The translations under genes and the position numbers were made by a program. 64,000 nucleotides of DNA, taken from Entoloma clypeatum. Its lineage: Eukaryota; Basidiomycota; Agaricomycetes; Agaricales; Entolomataceae. Within the stretch, counting starts at the first letter, position 1, and each line of letters opens with the position of its first letter. Where the stretch lies: NCBI GenBank assembly GCA_963565915.1, contig OY751493.1, positions 124,001 through 188,000 on the forward strand. Direction: 5' to 3'. The notes beneath the pieces were generated by a model that searched no databases, was not told the DNA's origin, and was given only the letters and a program-made list of their open reading frames with translations. Shown here in pieces: positions 54,565 through 64,000 of the stretch.

Positions 54565-55264
54565 ATGACGGAATACGACTTCTCCCCCGAAGGCTACCAG
54601 CGCCACCTCGCCAACATGGCTCGCATCTCCCACTGGGTCGGCCGCACCGAGCGTCACCGCCCTGAGTTCCAGGACGCCTCTGCCCTCGTCGACTCCCCCC
54701 TCCCTCCTCGCGAGAAGGGCCCATCCAAGCTCCGCAAACGACCCACACCCCTCCCGCTCCCTCCATACCCGCAGTACCCCTACCCGTCCCCGCCCCACTC
54801 CGACGACCTCGACTTCACGTACGCCTCCGGACCGCTCTCGCCCGGCCCCATGCCGTTCCCCCCGCCGCTCATGTCTGCTCCCCTCCCTCCACCAGGGCAC
54901 ATGTACCCGCAGCTCACGCTGGTGTCGCCGTCGCCCAGCATGCACCCCCACCCCCACTCCCACCACCGCCCTCGCTCGAGCAGACGAAGCTCGCGGTCAA
55001 GGTCGCCTTCGTTCAGCTTCCCTACAGCGCCGCCCCCAGCGATGGGGTACTACCCATACCCTAGCATGCATCCACAAGCGATTCCGCCCCTGCCCCCGCC
55101 GGCGTACCGCCACGCCCCTTCACCTGGCTTCGTCGTGCTGCCGCCTTCCCACTCGCATTCGCACCGGAGATCGAAGCACAGCCAAGGTGGGGTCTCGTAC
55201 GTGGTGAGTCCACCTTCCGTCGATGATAAGACCTATGATTGACGAGATGTTCCAGTACATCTAA
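54565..55264 (+). CDS. Proline/serine-rich protein with conserved MTEYDFSPEGY start, 215 aa
   Basis: Exon 1 is 54565-55203. A 52-bp intron (gtgagt...tccag) leads to the tiny exon 55256-55264 encoding Tyr-Ile-stop. The start ATG was chosen because MTEYDFSPEGYQRHLANMAR followed by ISHWVGRTERHRPEF is a compact helical block that recurs at the N-terminus of a small family in agaric genomes (from memory). The rest is low-complexity: PPYPQYPYPSPPHSDD, an SRRSSRSRSPSFS basic patch, and several HPHPHSHHR/HSHSHRR histidine runs. No catalytic motif. Function unknown. If the intron is not spliced, the frame runs on to 55242. Confidence 0.7.
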
Positions 55265-56454
55265 CTTGACAACGCACCGGACCTTTCACTCTCTCTCTCA
55301 AAAAAACCCCCCTGACCTCCTGGTTTCATGACCGATGGGGTCGTTGGTATGTTACCTTCCCCGTCGCCGTCGTCGGCAGCACAGCCCATCTGATCAAAAG
55401 TGCAGATACGCACCTCCCTCCGCATTGCATCACCTCCACCCCCTCTACAAGTGCCTTGAAGAATGACGCTTCACGGGGCATAAAAACCGTATAGACGAGC
55501 CAGTTCGGCCATTTTTAGATTCGGCACATATCCATCGGGACCTCTCATGATAACGGCGAGCATACAGAGAGAGCGGAATTGGACGCTCTTACCATTCACT
55601 CCACGTACACACTACAGTGTATTTTGTTGGTCAAGGCATCAGGACACTCATAGATATAACGTCAACACATACATACATAGAGGTACAGACCTTGCATCAG
55701 ACCCACGAAGCAACACTACGGACGCTCACAACACGCCTTGTGGTGTAACGGAAGCACGCCTGCACATTATTAATCTTCAAAGTAGGTGTGTACCTCATTG
55801 CGCAGGAAGTCCTTGTTCGACACAGGGCAAGGTGACTGATGGGACTGTCTTACATACATTTTTTGTTTCCTTGCCTATCTACAATCATCCCGGGTGTACA
55901 TACCAAGTACGAGTTCGAAAACAGGTGCACGTCTCGTATCAGAACCCCAAATCGATTCCCATATGCATTTCCTGTACATACTTCCAACCGTAAATAAAAT
56001 CTATTTCCTCAGAGTACGCATGTTCAAGCCAATAGGAGTTTAGTGGACTCTCTTTAAGGAGTGTTTCAATTAACCTCTCAGCGCCTGAGAAAGGAAAGCT
56101 GGTGGTGTAAGCTCGAAAAGGATTAATCATTGAAGGAGAGCGACGATCAGTTGATCAGATGGTACACATATGTACGCACTGGCGGAGATGAAAAATAAAT
56201 CTACCACGTTGCGCCCAAAATACAAGGACTGTCGTGCGAGACGAATGTGAGTTCCCTTTGACGATCTCAAGGTATTTCGCGTTGAAACTAATGTATATCG
56301 TTGCAAGAGACAGACGTCCTCTTGACCGAATATTCCTTGTCATCCACCCCGACGGAATTTCCAGAAAAACGTGGCGTCGGTAAATATACGACAAAGCCCA
56401 AATCTCTCTCTTTCAACCACCACATCCTCAATCTCCTTTGTCCCCTCCCGTCAG
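55265..56454. other. Intergenic region, nothing recognised
   Basis: No coding region with supportable features. It should contain the 3' end of the proline-rich gene and the promoter of the HMG gene. Confidence 0.5.
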
Positions 56455-58001
56455 ATGCTCTCAGACCCCCCTCCAAACGCGTCTCATCCTGCCCCCCCCT
56501 TTCACCCCGACAGATCCCTCAGCTCGACCCCAGACGCGTCCTCCGAGTCCACCTCACGCATCGCCATCAGCCGCAGCGCCATCCCACACCCCACATACGT
56601 CCCCCCTGACCACTCCAAAAAGTCTCATGCACGCAAGCAGCCCCACGGCCACATCGCACGCCCCCGCAACGCCTTTATCCTCTTCCGATGCGACTTTGTG
56701 CGGCAGAAGAAGGTCCCTCCGGACGTCGAGAACGACCACCGCAACATCTCCCGCATCGCCGGCAGCGTGTGGCGCGAGATGACGCCCAAGGACAAGGCGC
56801 CCTGGGTCCGCATGGCCGAGCGGGAGAAGGAGATGCACACGAAGCTCAATCCAGGGTACCGATACAGCCCTGGGTTCGGGTCGACCGCGGCGCCGAAAAA
56901 GAAGAACAAGAGGGGGGACGTCGTCGCGGAGGCCGAGTCCATCCTGCAGCCCAAGAAGGCCGACATACACTCCCTGCGACGGTCGTCGTCCTGTCCCTCT
57001 GTGTCTGATCTCCTGCTGGAAGGAACCCCATCCGGAGTTCTCGACCTTGACGCAACGAGTGTCCCTTTGAACCTCGCCGACGAATCCCAGATAACCGACC
57101 TCTCAGACACTGCCAAAGACCCATCCGACATCCTCTGCCTCTGCCGCTCCTCTTCGTGCCCACCTGGCTCCCCCCTCGCGCACGTCTCCTTTTCCGCAAC
57201 CATGCACGAGCACACCATCTCCTCCCTCCTCGCGACCCGAGACGACCTTGCCCGTCGCCCGAGCCGCGCCACCATGTACCAGTCCTTCGCCCCACCCACA
57301 GCAACAACAGACCAAGCACCCTTCGGCTCCTCCCTAACCGGCGCAGCGAAAATTAGCCCCGTCTGGCCTGTCTTGGACAGGGGCGCGTACGCCCTCGACC
57401 CACCCGGCGACGCCCCAGGCTGGGACTGCGCCCCCGCTGCCCCATGGGAGTGGACGACCTGGAACGAACTCGAGAAGGAGCCTCAGGCGTTGGATCACTT
57501 CGTAAGTAAACCCCCATTCCTCTCCTTCCCCCCCACCCCTCTAACATCCCTAATCCCTTCCCCTCCTCCTCCTCCTCCCAGGGCATCGCACCCAACGCCC
57601 CCTCCATCCTCCACGACCTCCACGACCTCCCCAACCTCGCATCCCCGTCGTCCATTCCCATGTTCACCGACCCCTTCGGCGCGTCCCCGGACTCGGGCGG
57701 GTCCACCTCCCGGTCATTCGCGTCGGACTCGGACTCTGAGCTCGACCCGTACCATTACAACCACAACCACAACCATAACCATAACCACAACAACCACCAA
57801 CACCAACAGCACAATCACAACCATGCTTCCCCAGACCAGGGGCGCTACCCCAGCCTGCATCTCGACTCGGCCATGGACATTCAGCTGTCTCCGAGAGTCT
57901 TCCAGCAGGACCATCAAGGACAGGACCGTGGGGGGCTGCTGTACCCGCAGTTTGCGAGGCTGTCGTTGGATAGGGGGGATGCGCCTGTTGGTGGCGCGTG
58001 A
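56455..58001 (+). CDS. HMG-box transcription factor (MATA_HMG type), 488 aa
   Basis: Two exons, 56455-57501 and 57582-58001, separated by a C/T-rich 80-bp intron. The first ATG of the frame is at 56455; the frame is open further upstream but without an ATG. The HMG box spans residues about 66-138: HIARPRNAFILFRCDFVRQK, NISRIAGSVWREMTPKDKAP, then AEREKEMHTKLNPGYRYSP. The N-terminus is Pro/Ser-rich. After the box come a basic PKKKNKR stretch (possible nuclear signal) and two related serine-rich repeats (LRRSSSCPSVS and LCRSSSCPPGS) that look like phosphorylation sites. The C-terminal region has an (HN)n run at 57757-57825 and ends LSLDRGDAPVGGA. Such factors regulate mating or sexual development in basidiomycetes; no homeodomain or pheromone genes are nearby, so it need not be a mating-type gene. 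Confidence 0.88.
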
Positions 58002-58878
58002 GGGTGTTTTTTTTTTTTTTTGGCGGGGGGAGCATCGGGATGATGGCTGGAGTTTTTGAAACGGTTGGGGGCATGTGGGTGGCGAGGGCTCGCTCTGACT
58101 TGCATCTGAGGACAGAATGTTGCAGGTGGGCTGTATACCGTCCCTCAAGCGTTTTGTATGGAATGAATCCGACGTTTGGAAGACCCCCCCCTCCCTCCCG
58201 CCTCCCCCGAGATAGGCCGCGGGCTCTCCGCCCCCTACGACTCGTCCGCGTCTTGTTTTTTTTTTCTTCCTTTTTTTTTTTGTCTTCTTCATCTCTTCTC
58301 TTATCAAATCACGAATTTTTCGTTCATCATCGCCCATTCACCCATCCACCCATCCATCCGATTCTTCATCTGTATGCCCCACCCTCCATCTCCACTCCTT
58401 ATATGACATGTGTACCTCTTTCCCCCCGCCCCCCCTCCCCCTCCCAGTTGACGTTTTTATGTGTGGTTCCTCCCTTTTGTAAATGTATTCCATGTAAGCT
58501 TACATGGCCGTGGATGCAGCTTTTTTGCGGTATACGTGGTCTGTATTTAATGTTGTATAGTACACCAGACCCAAATATTTCAATATTCAATGTTTGAATG
58601 GTTGTTGATACGGACGCCCCTTTTTTTTTTCCCCCCCCTCTCTTATTTCGGTATCTCTCTTCTCCGCCAGATCATAGATTCGTTCCCTCAAATTTTACAG
58701 AGAAGCTATGACTTCCCCCGGCTCACATGTACTAGTAGGACACCGCTATCATCGACGATGACGATACTTATTATGGTTCTCTCTCTAGAAATCATATGTC
58801 GCGCCGCCGCAGATCTAACATGACGGTAGTATGGTGTACAAGATTATTAGATACAAAATGATGTTTACTGTCGTCTAA
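58002..58878. other. Convergent 3' intergenic region
   Basis: Contains long homopolymer runs (T-run at about 58007-58021, further T and C runs near 58255-58280 and 58620-58640) and no credible ORF. It separates two genes that end toward each other. Confidence 0.55.
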
Positions 58879-60396
58879 TCAGCACAACTTGGATGCACGG
58901 CGATTTAATGACGGTTTTTCCCTTGAACGATGGCTCGGCGAGTCATTCCTCGCATCATGATCATAGCGAGAACTTGAATCGCGTGACCGACTAGCACCGG
59001 AACTACTACTACCCCCAAAATCAGTCGCGAGCTCGTAGGCCGTCGAACACCTGTACAGCGGCGGTCGTCGAACTTGGGAAATACCAGCACTGGCAGGACT
59101 CGGATGATGTACTGCATAACACATCTCAGAAAAAAAAAAAAAAAGAAAAAGCTTGGTTTACCCACCGGAGGAATGAGGACTCGTTCGACTTGCCAGCAAG
59201 CACCCGCTCTGATGGAGATGTCTCGCCGCGCCCGCCAGTGGAGGGGAGGAGGGGCCGTGGCGGCCGTACCTGCTCGACAGATAGGCGTCGTATGATGTAC
59301 CGGATATTCCGGGCCCTCTCAAGCCTAAAGTGTGTATACCGGGAAGAACTGGACGTCGCCGGTCCTCCAGTGCTGGCGCCTCACGACTGCCCGATGGAAG
59401 TGGGGGGACTGTCACGGCGGGGCTGATGGACCGATGATTATCCGTCTCCGACGGCGTTCCTTTATCCGATCCAGCCACGACGGCGGCGGCGGATACTGGC
59501 AGCACACCGGGTTTCCTCCTCTGGCAATGACGAACCAAAAATAAAATAAAAAAACAGTTTATCAAAGTTTCCAGCGAGGGTGAACGAACTCCTGAAAAAA
59601 AAAAAAAAAGGAATTCACCTTGGGGATCTCCTCCCCCTTGAGCCGCTTGATATCCCGGCAGGAATCGCGATGCTTGTCCCAGAGTCCGCGGTAGTACATG
59701 TATCGCCCATCGAGCTTGATCACCCTGCGGCACCCCCTGCACCGGACGCTCGTCTCCTTGACCTCGCTGGCCCACGGATCCACTTCGAGCTGCTGTTTTC
59801 GCACCACAACGTCCATGACGTTCTTGCGCTTCTCCGCACGTCTGTCTCCCTCCTCCTCCTCCTCCTCCTCCTCGTCCTCCACCTCCGGCGAGTGCCTCTT
59901 GGCGGCGGCGACGCCGGGAACCTGCGGGCGGAGTATAGGTGGCAGCAGCAACTGGGGAGGCATCGGGTACGAATACTGGAATGGACCCATCGGTTGGTGG
60001 AGGTACTGTCGTACTAATACCAATGGCCCCGCGTGGCCACCGCTCGCGCTGCCAAGGCCACGTCAGTCATCCGTAAACGACCTTTTCATGGGATGGGGTT
60101 TTTTTTTTTCCTTCTTCCTCTCACCTGGGCTCGGGTCCTATCATGAGAATTGGAAGCGTGACGTACAGGCTGGCATTCGTTGCAGACCCGACCTCGGCGT
60201 CCTCGAGCTCAACGGGAGCTTTGGTGAGGGTAGTAGGATATTCCGATAGTACGGAATATTGGGCATGCGCGGCTCGGATCCTGGAATGCTGGGCAGAAGA
60301 GAGCAGGGATAGGTTGTTTCTGCCACCGAAGTCTGAAAAAGGAGTTGGGGTTGGAGTCGTACCGTCATCATCCCCTCTTCTTTTCCTTCGCCAATA
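58879..60396 (-). CDS. Cys-pair (CxxC) putative DNA-binding protein, copy A; 5' end unresolved
   Basis: Minus-strand exons: 60396(or beyond)-60125, 60048-59619, 59520-59166 and 59111-58879. The central block RCRGCRRVIKLDGRYMYYRG followed by LWDKHRDSCRDIKRLK looks like a compact zinc finger (CxxC...HxxxC). It is preceded by KRKNVMDVVVRKQQLEVDPW and an acidic run (EDEEEEEEEEGDRR). The C-terminal half is Ser/Arg-rich, with GSDKGTPSETDNHRSISPAV. The first two junctions fall at the same positions and phases as in the paralogue at 63140. The open frame begins at 60396 after TAA-TAG. I could not find its start codon, so an upstream exon is likely; Met 60144 is a minimal alternative start. Function is inferred from the finger only. 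Confidence 0.72.
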
Positions 60397-61670
60397 CTAT
60401 TAGTATCCTCTCTCGGACTCCAATGATCGATTGCCGATGAATGTGTGCTTTGCTCTTTGTCACGCTTCCAGCAGTGGAGGATTCAGGTTGGAGGGTCGTC
60501 CCCAAGTACATGATCAAAGAGCTGGCAAACAGGCCGAGCGGCCAAGCCTAGATGCCCAGATCGGTCCCCGAAGCGCCCAGGGATGACCCACCCTGACGGG
60601 AATCAAGCAATCACTGCCAAGTTGTTGACGTAAAATTCCACGCAGGCTGCCCTGGGTTCGCTGACTCGCTTCTTGGACGGATCGGCCTCGTTTCGCCCAC
60701 AGAACAAGAGGATGCTGCGGACCGACGTATTGTCTTTTTCCCTCTCACGAAGCCGCGACGATGCTTCTCTATTCTCCGACGTTCTCTCGAGGTTGTTGGA
60801 GGCGTGGTTGATTACTGATCAACAATGACCTTAGACAGCAGGAAATGGCCCTCCTTCTTCCGAGCCGTAAACCGTCCCCCCCCCCAGGGGCACCTTCCCC
60901 TGGATTCACCTCGCCCTGCTTGAGTCACATCGATCCTTTCACACTATGGGGCTGTCGATGAAACAATGGCAGATATCAGCCTGAGAGACCACGCACAGAG
61001 ACGAGAAGAAAAATTTAGGTGTTGTGATGCGGGTTGTTGGTGCGGCCCCACAAATTCAACAACGTTCCACACCTTGCTGATGACTAGACTTTTTTTCACA
61101 ATCGCCACGCTCTATTAGGGCCTGGACTTCGGACATAGACCTGTTCAGTCGTCGTCTATCATAACTGGAAACAGAAGGCGTGTTCCGTTCTCGTTCAGCT
61201 TGCCCGATCATTGGAATCGACGTGGCTCATGTTTCTGTTGTATGTTCAGCATGGATTCCGTCTGCTTGATCCATCATGGTTGACTCTGTTCTTCCCAGAC
61301 CAGGGAGCCAGCTTATCAGTCACTCGATAATGCAGTATCATGGTTCAACAACAAACAAGTGAATTCCTGCCATTGGTCCAGGACAAGATCTAACAGTTCG
61401 CAAACCAGGATGTACGTTTTTATGTGCCGATCGCATTCGTCCACTGGTGGGGGAGTGAGCATACAGATTCCACAGACGGGATGGCTGACCTTGTGCGTGA
61501 TGAAACCTGTTCCGCCGAGAGAGAGGCAGTGGCGCCCTGTCACATCCAACAGAACAATCGGCCGACGTGGTGTTCAAAGGAGCAGATTCTTCGAGGTGTG
61601 CCCCTGCATTCCTCCATCCTCGCAGCGATCCCCAACGCACCACACAACCCAGTCCCCCATAAACCCAGTC
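60397..61670. other. Intergenic region, no confident gene
   Basis: Probably contains the 5' exon and promoter of the minus-strand gene and the promoter of any gene overlapping the 179-bp duplication. The small open frames here are not supported by motifs. Confidence 0.4.
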
Positions 61671-61780
61671 CCCTTCCGTCCTCATCCCCGCCAGCAACTA
61701 CGACTCGGGCTCTCTCATCGAGCGTCATCCAAACCCCTCTCCCTCTCGACCCTCATCGCTCTCTGGATGGTCTTGGTCCA

Positions 61781-62138
61781 CCATTGCCATCCCGCCATCC
61801 ACGCCACCGAAAATAGGCTTCTCTGCTTCTCCTGCCTCAGGCGGGTGCACGGGCGGTTTGAGACCCAAGAGGTATGCCCTTAGCTAGGGCCGTGGCGGCG
61901 TTCACGGCTGTTGGGTTGTTCGCAGGTTGAGGGAGGTGGGGGTTTGCCCTATCCGCCCACCATTGCCATCCCGCTATCCACGCCACCAAAAATAGGCTTC
62001 TCTGCCTCTCCTGCTTCGGGTGGGTGCACGGGCGGTTTGAGACCCAAGAGGTATGCCCTTAGCTAGGGCCGTGGCGGCGTTCACGGCTGTTGGGTTGTTC
62101 GCAGGTCGAGAGAGGTGGGGGGTGGGCGCTGCAGACAG
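61781..62138 (+). repeat. Tandem duplication of a 179-bp unit containing an intron-like segment
   Basis: ccattgccatcccgc starts at 61781 and again at 61960, and the 179 bp are about 95% alike. Each copy ends with agacccaagag, then a gtatgccc...ttcgcag stretch of 54 bp with intron borders. The exonic part is 125 bp, not a multiple of three, so two spliced copies could not keep the same frame. The surrounding sequence (61672-62210) is protein-like in places (SNYDSGSLIERHPNPSPSRP), which suggests an unresolved gene that was altered by the duplication. Confidence 0.7.
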
Positions 62139-62210
62139 GGGCTGTCGATGGGGTCAAGTGCTCGTTTTCTGCGGGGTGGTTTGGTGTTTTTATTCCGGAG
62201 TGACGCCCTG

Positions 62211-63139
62211 ATTTCTCCGTAACAGGAGCGGACGTTCATCTTCGTCGCAAGAGCGTCACCCGGTACGCATGGGGCTATGTGTCCCTCGTGGTCGTGAAGC
62301 GTGTCATGTCAGATGTCGGTCAGTTTCCTGAGAGCAATCGGATCTACGCTGTCGGACCTCGCTGTACTCTTGTCGATGAAGCGGAAATACTTGGCTGGAT
62401 ATCTTGCATGAGAACTTCCCCCTGGTTTTGACGGGCGCTCCGTGTCTCGTCGGCTCTCTTCTCCTCTCATCATGACGCGATGGTGGAACCTGAAGTCTTG
62501 AACGCATAATTGGACTGGCTGTGAGGCGAGAACGGAGAAGATATTTTCGGGGACCAGCAGCCTTGAGATTGATGGGCCACGTACCATCTAATCAGGAGCT
62601 AGTCCCTTCTCTATGGGCATGCAGCCTGGCCCCCTACCCGGAAACCGGAGACTTCGCAACAAGTACCGCTACTCGTGGTTGCGGCATCGTCGGAGCTCCT
62701 ACGTCGTATGACTAGTGGACGCCAAACAAGAGATAGGGAAAGCCGCATGCACTGATAAAGACCTCCTATACCTTCATTATCCTGTCGCCGAGGGTCCCCG
62801 CCCCGTGGAAAATAAAATTAATGAGAAAAAGCATTGGGGAAGCCGCACTAGTCGAGCCAACCAAGGAAGATGAGGCGTTTTTTGATAAAGAGAAAACATT
62901 TCCAATGGATGGCACCTCACGACACTGAAGGCTTGGCGTTTGGACAAACTCGAGGATTCATCACGTGGCGTCGAGGAAGACAAAGGAGAATTGGCTGATT
63001 TCAACGAGGCAATTTCAAATTTTTTTTTATCTCCGACGGCTTCCTGGACATCTTTCATCCAGTCCTTTCATACAGCCAGGTAAAAAAAATACCCCCCACC
63101 CCCCGCCTCTGCTGCAGATTAATCGCAGTATCGCACAGG
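62211..63139. other. Intergenic region, nothing recognised
   Basis: No supportable gene between the duplicated segment and the next start codon. A T-run (63019) and C-runs (63093-63105) lie shortly ahead of the gene. Confidence 0.45.
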
Positions 63140-64000
63140 ATGACGCCAACGGGAGAGAATAGCACGCAGACGCCGCCTGTCCTGCCACCGGTTTTCTTCA
63201 CGCGCGATGGATATTATTATCCTGCGCAGCCTACTACCGCAGAGCGATCTGGAGGGGAGGGCCCGATCTTCATGCCTCCTCCAATTTTTATGATAGCGCC
63301 TGAACACAGGTAAGAGTAAGACAAAAACCGGAGTGGCAGCCGATGACTGATGTTGACCATCGTCAGCGCGAGTCATCAATCGGGACAATCAGGACAACAG
63401 CAGCCCCCCACGGGATCCCACTTTTCTTACCCGATGCCACCCCCACCACCAACGCCGCTGCAGCTGGCCCCACCGACACCCCTTGAGGGTGATTCGGCGC
63501 GCTCAACTACCCAGGCCACTGTCCCACCGCCGGATGACGCACAGGAGGGCGAGGAAGACAGACAACTCGAAAAGCGGAAGAACGTCATGGATGCCGTGGT
63601 AAGAAAGGAGCAACTCGAAGCCGATCCATGGGCCAGCGAGGTCAAAGAGACGAGCGTCCGATGCAGAGGCTGCCGCAAAGTGATCAAGCTCGACGGGCGA
63701 TATCTCTACTACCGCGGCCTCTGGGACAAGCATCGCGATTCCTGCCGTGACATAAAGCGCCTCAAAGGCGAGGATATACCAAAGGTATGGCCGGGGGGGG
63801 GGGGTGGTGTCCCAGAAAAACATCGATTTCTCGTCCTGAAGGTTCATTTTTTGTTTTGTTTTTTTTGGCGTTACAGAGGACAAGGAGGTCGGCGGCCGCG
63901 ATCGCGTCCGATAAGGGAACGCCGGAGACGGATGACCGTTCAATCAGCCCCGCAGCCACCCCAGAGAGGACCACTGGCCGGGCACATTCGGAGCCCTGGG
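63140..64000 (+). CDS. Cys-pair (CxxC) putative DNA-binding protein, copy B; runs off the window
   Basis: Exons 63140-63309, 63367-63784 and 63877 to beyond the window edge, all in frame. The start MTPTGENSTQTPPVLPPVFF is the first ATG. The core RCRGCRKVIKLDGRYLYYRG, then LWDKHRDSCRDIKRLK, is nearly identical to copy A, as are KRKNVMDAVVRKEQLEADPW and ASDKGTPETDDRSISPAATP. The proline-rich lead-in SHFSYPMPPPPPTPLQLAPP parallels QYSYPMPPQLLLPPI in copy A. Intron positions are shared. The G-run in the second intron (63792-63802) differs between copies. The two genes lie in opposite orientation about 2.7 kb apart and arose by inverted duplication. Confidence 0.8.

Noticed and set aside
56371..56454. 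HMG gene starting at 56371
   Set aside because: That codon is GTG; the first ATG in frame is 56455.
56625..57319. Minus-strand frames of 157-224 codons under the HMG gene
   Set aside because: GC-rich antisense shadows; the plus-strand HMG box is unambiguous.
60360..60500. Extension of the minus-strand CxxC gene upstream as one exon to about 60480
   Set aside because: In the correct frame TAA and TAG occur at 60402-60397, so the exon cannot extend beyond 60396 without splicing.

Overview
This window is a stretch of nuclear genome from a filamentous basidiomycete, most likely a mushroom-forming Agaricomycete. The evidence is: spliced genes with many GT-AG introns of about 50-60 bp; a DUF6533-type membrane-protein cluster; a multi-intron cytochrome P450; a HAM1-like protein; a secreted protein resembling the 'fruit-body specific protein a' family; a MATA-type HMG-box factor; and dense Ty1/copia, Ty3/gypsy and hAT transposons. 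One 200-N scaffold gap is present (7548-7747).

Layout. (1) 1-9950: three tandem copies of a DUF6533 membrane-protein gene (+ strand at 1591, 5469 and 8164), with decayed P450 fragments on the - strand ahead of copies 1 and 2. (2) 10142-12717: an apparently intact 505-aa P450 with ten exons; its last intron is unusually long and pyrimidine-rich. (3) 14041-26382: an unrecognised two-exon gene split near its 3' end by a hAT transposon (14970-26224, perfect 8-bp target duplication). The hAT is itself interrupted by a young, structurally complete Ty1/copia element (15746-22498). That copia carries, besides gag and pol, an extra membrane-protein ORF that starts inside its own LTR and reads through the primer-binding site. 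(4) 26527-38541: a second, decayed copia element with a Ty3/gypsy chromoviral element (30636-36835) inserted at its gag-pol junction. Several of the stops that break these two elements fit CGA-to-TGA changes. (5) 38542-48572: a gene-poor stretch with a gypsy integrase relic, a putative non-autonomous hAT-like element, a 20-bp minisatellite with a 240-bp higher-order period, three large inverted-repeat (fold-back) structures, and a small hAT-like element inserted in one fold-back arm. (6) 48573-64000: ordinary gene-rich DNA with the secreted fruit-body-type protein, the HAM1-like protein, a tRNA-Leu(UAG), a proline-rich protein, an HMG-box regulator, and two paralogous CxxC-type genes in convergent-facing opposite orientation (58879-60396 on -, 63140 to the window edge on +).

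The genes do not form one pathway. The left part shows a host cluster growing by tandem duplication. The middle is an insertion history that can be read in order: host gene, then hAT, then copia-1; and separately copia-2, then gypsy. The right part is housekeeping and regulatory genes. Spliced models for the P450, the fruit-body-type gene, the HAM1-like gene, the proline-rich gene, the HMG gene and the split gene were checked for phase by hand and close in frame. No transcript data or database searches were available.
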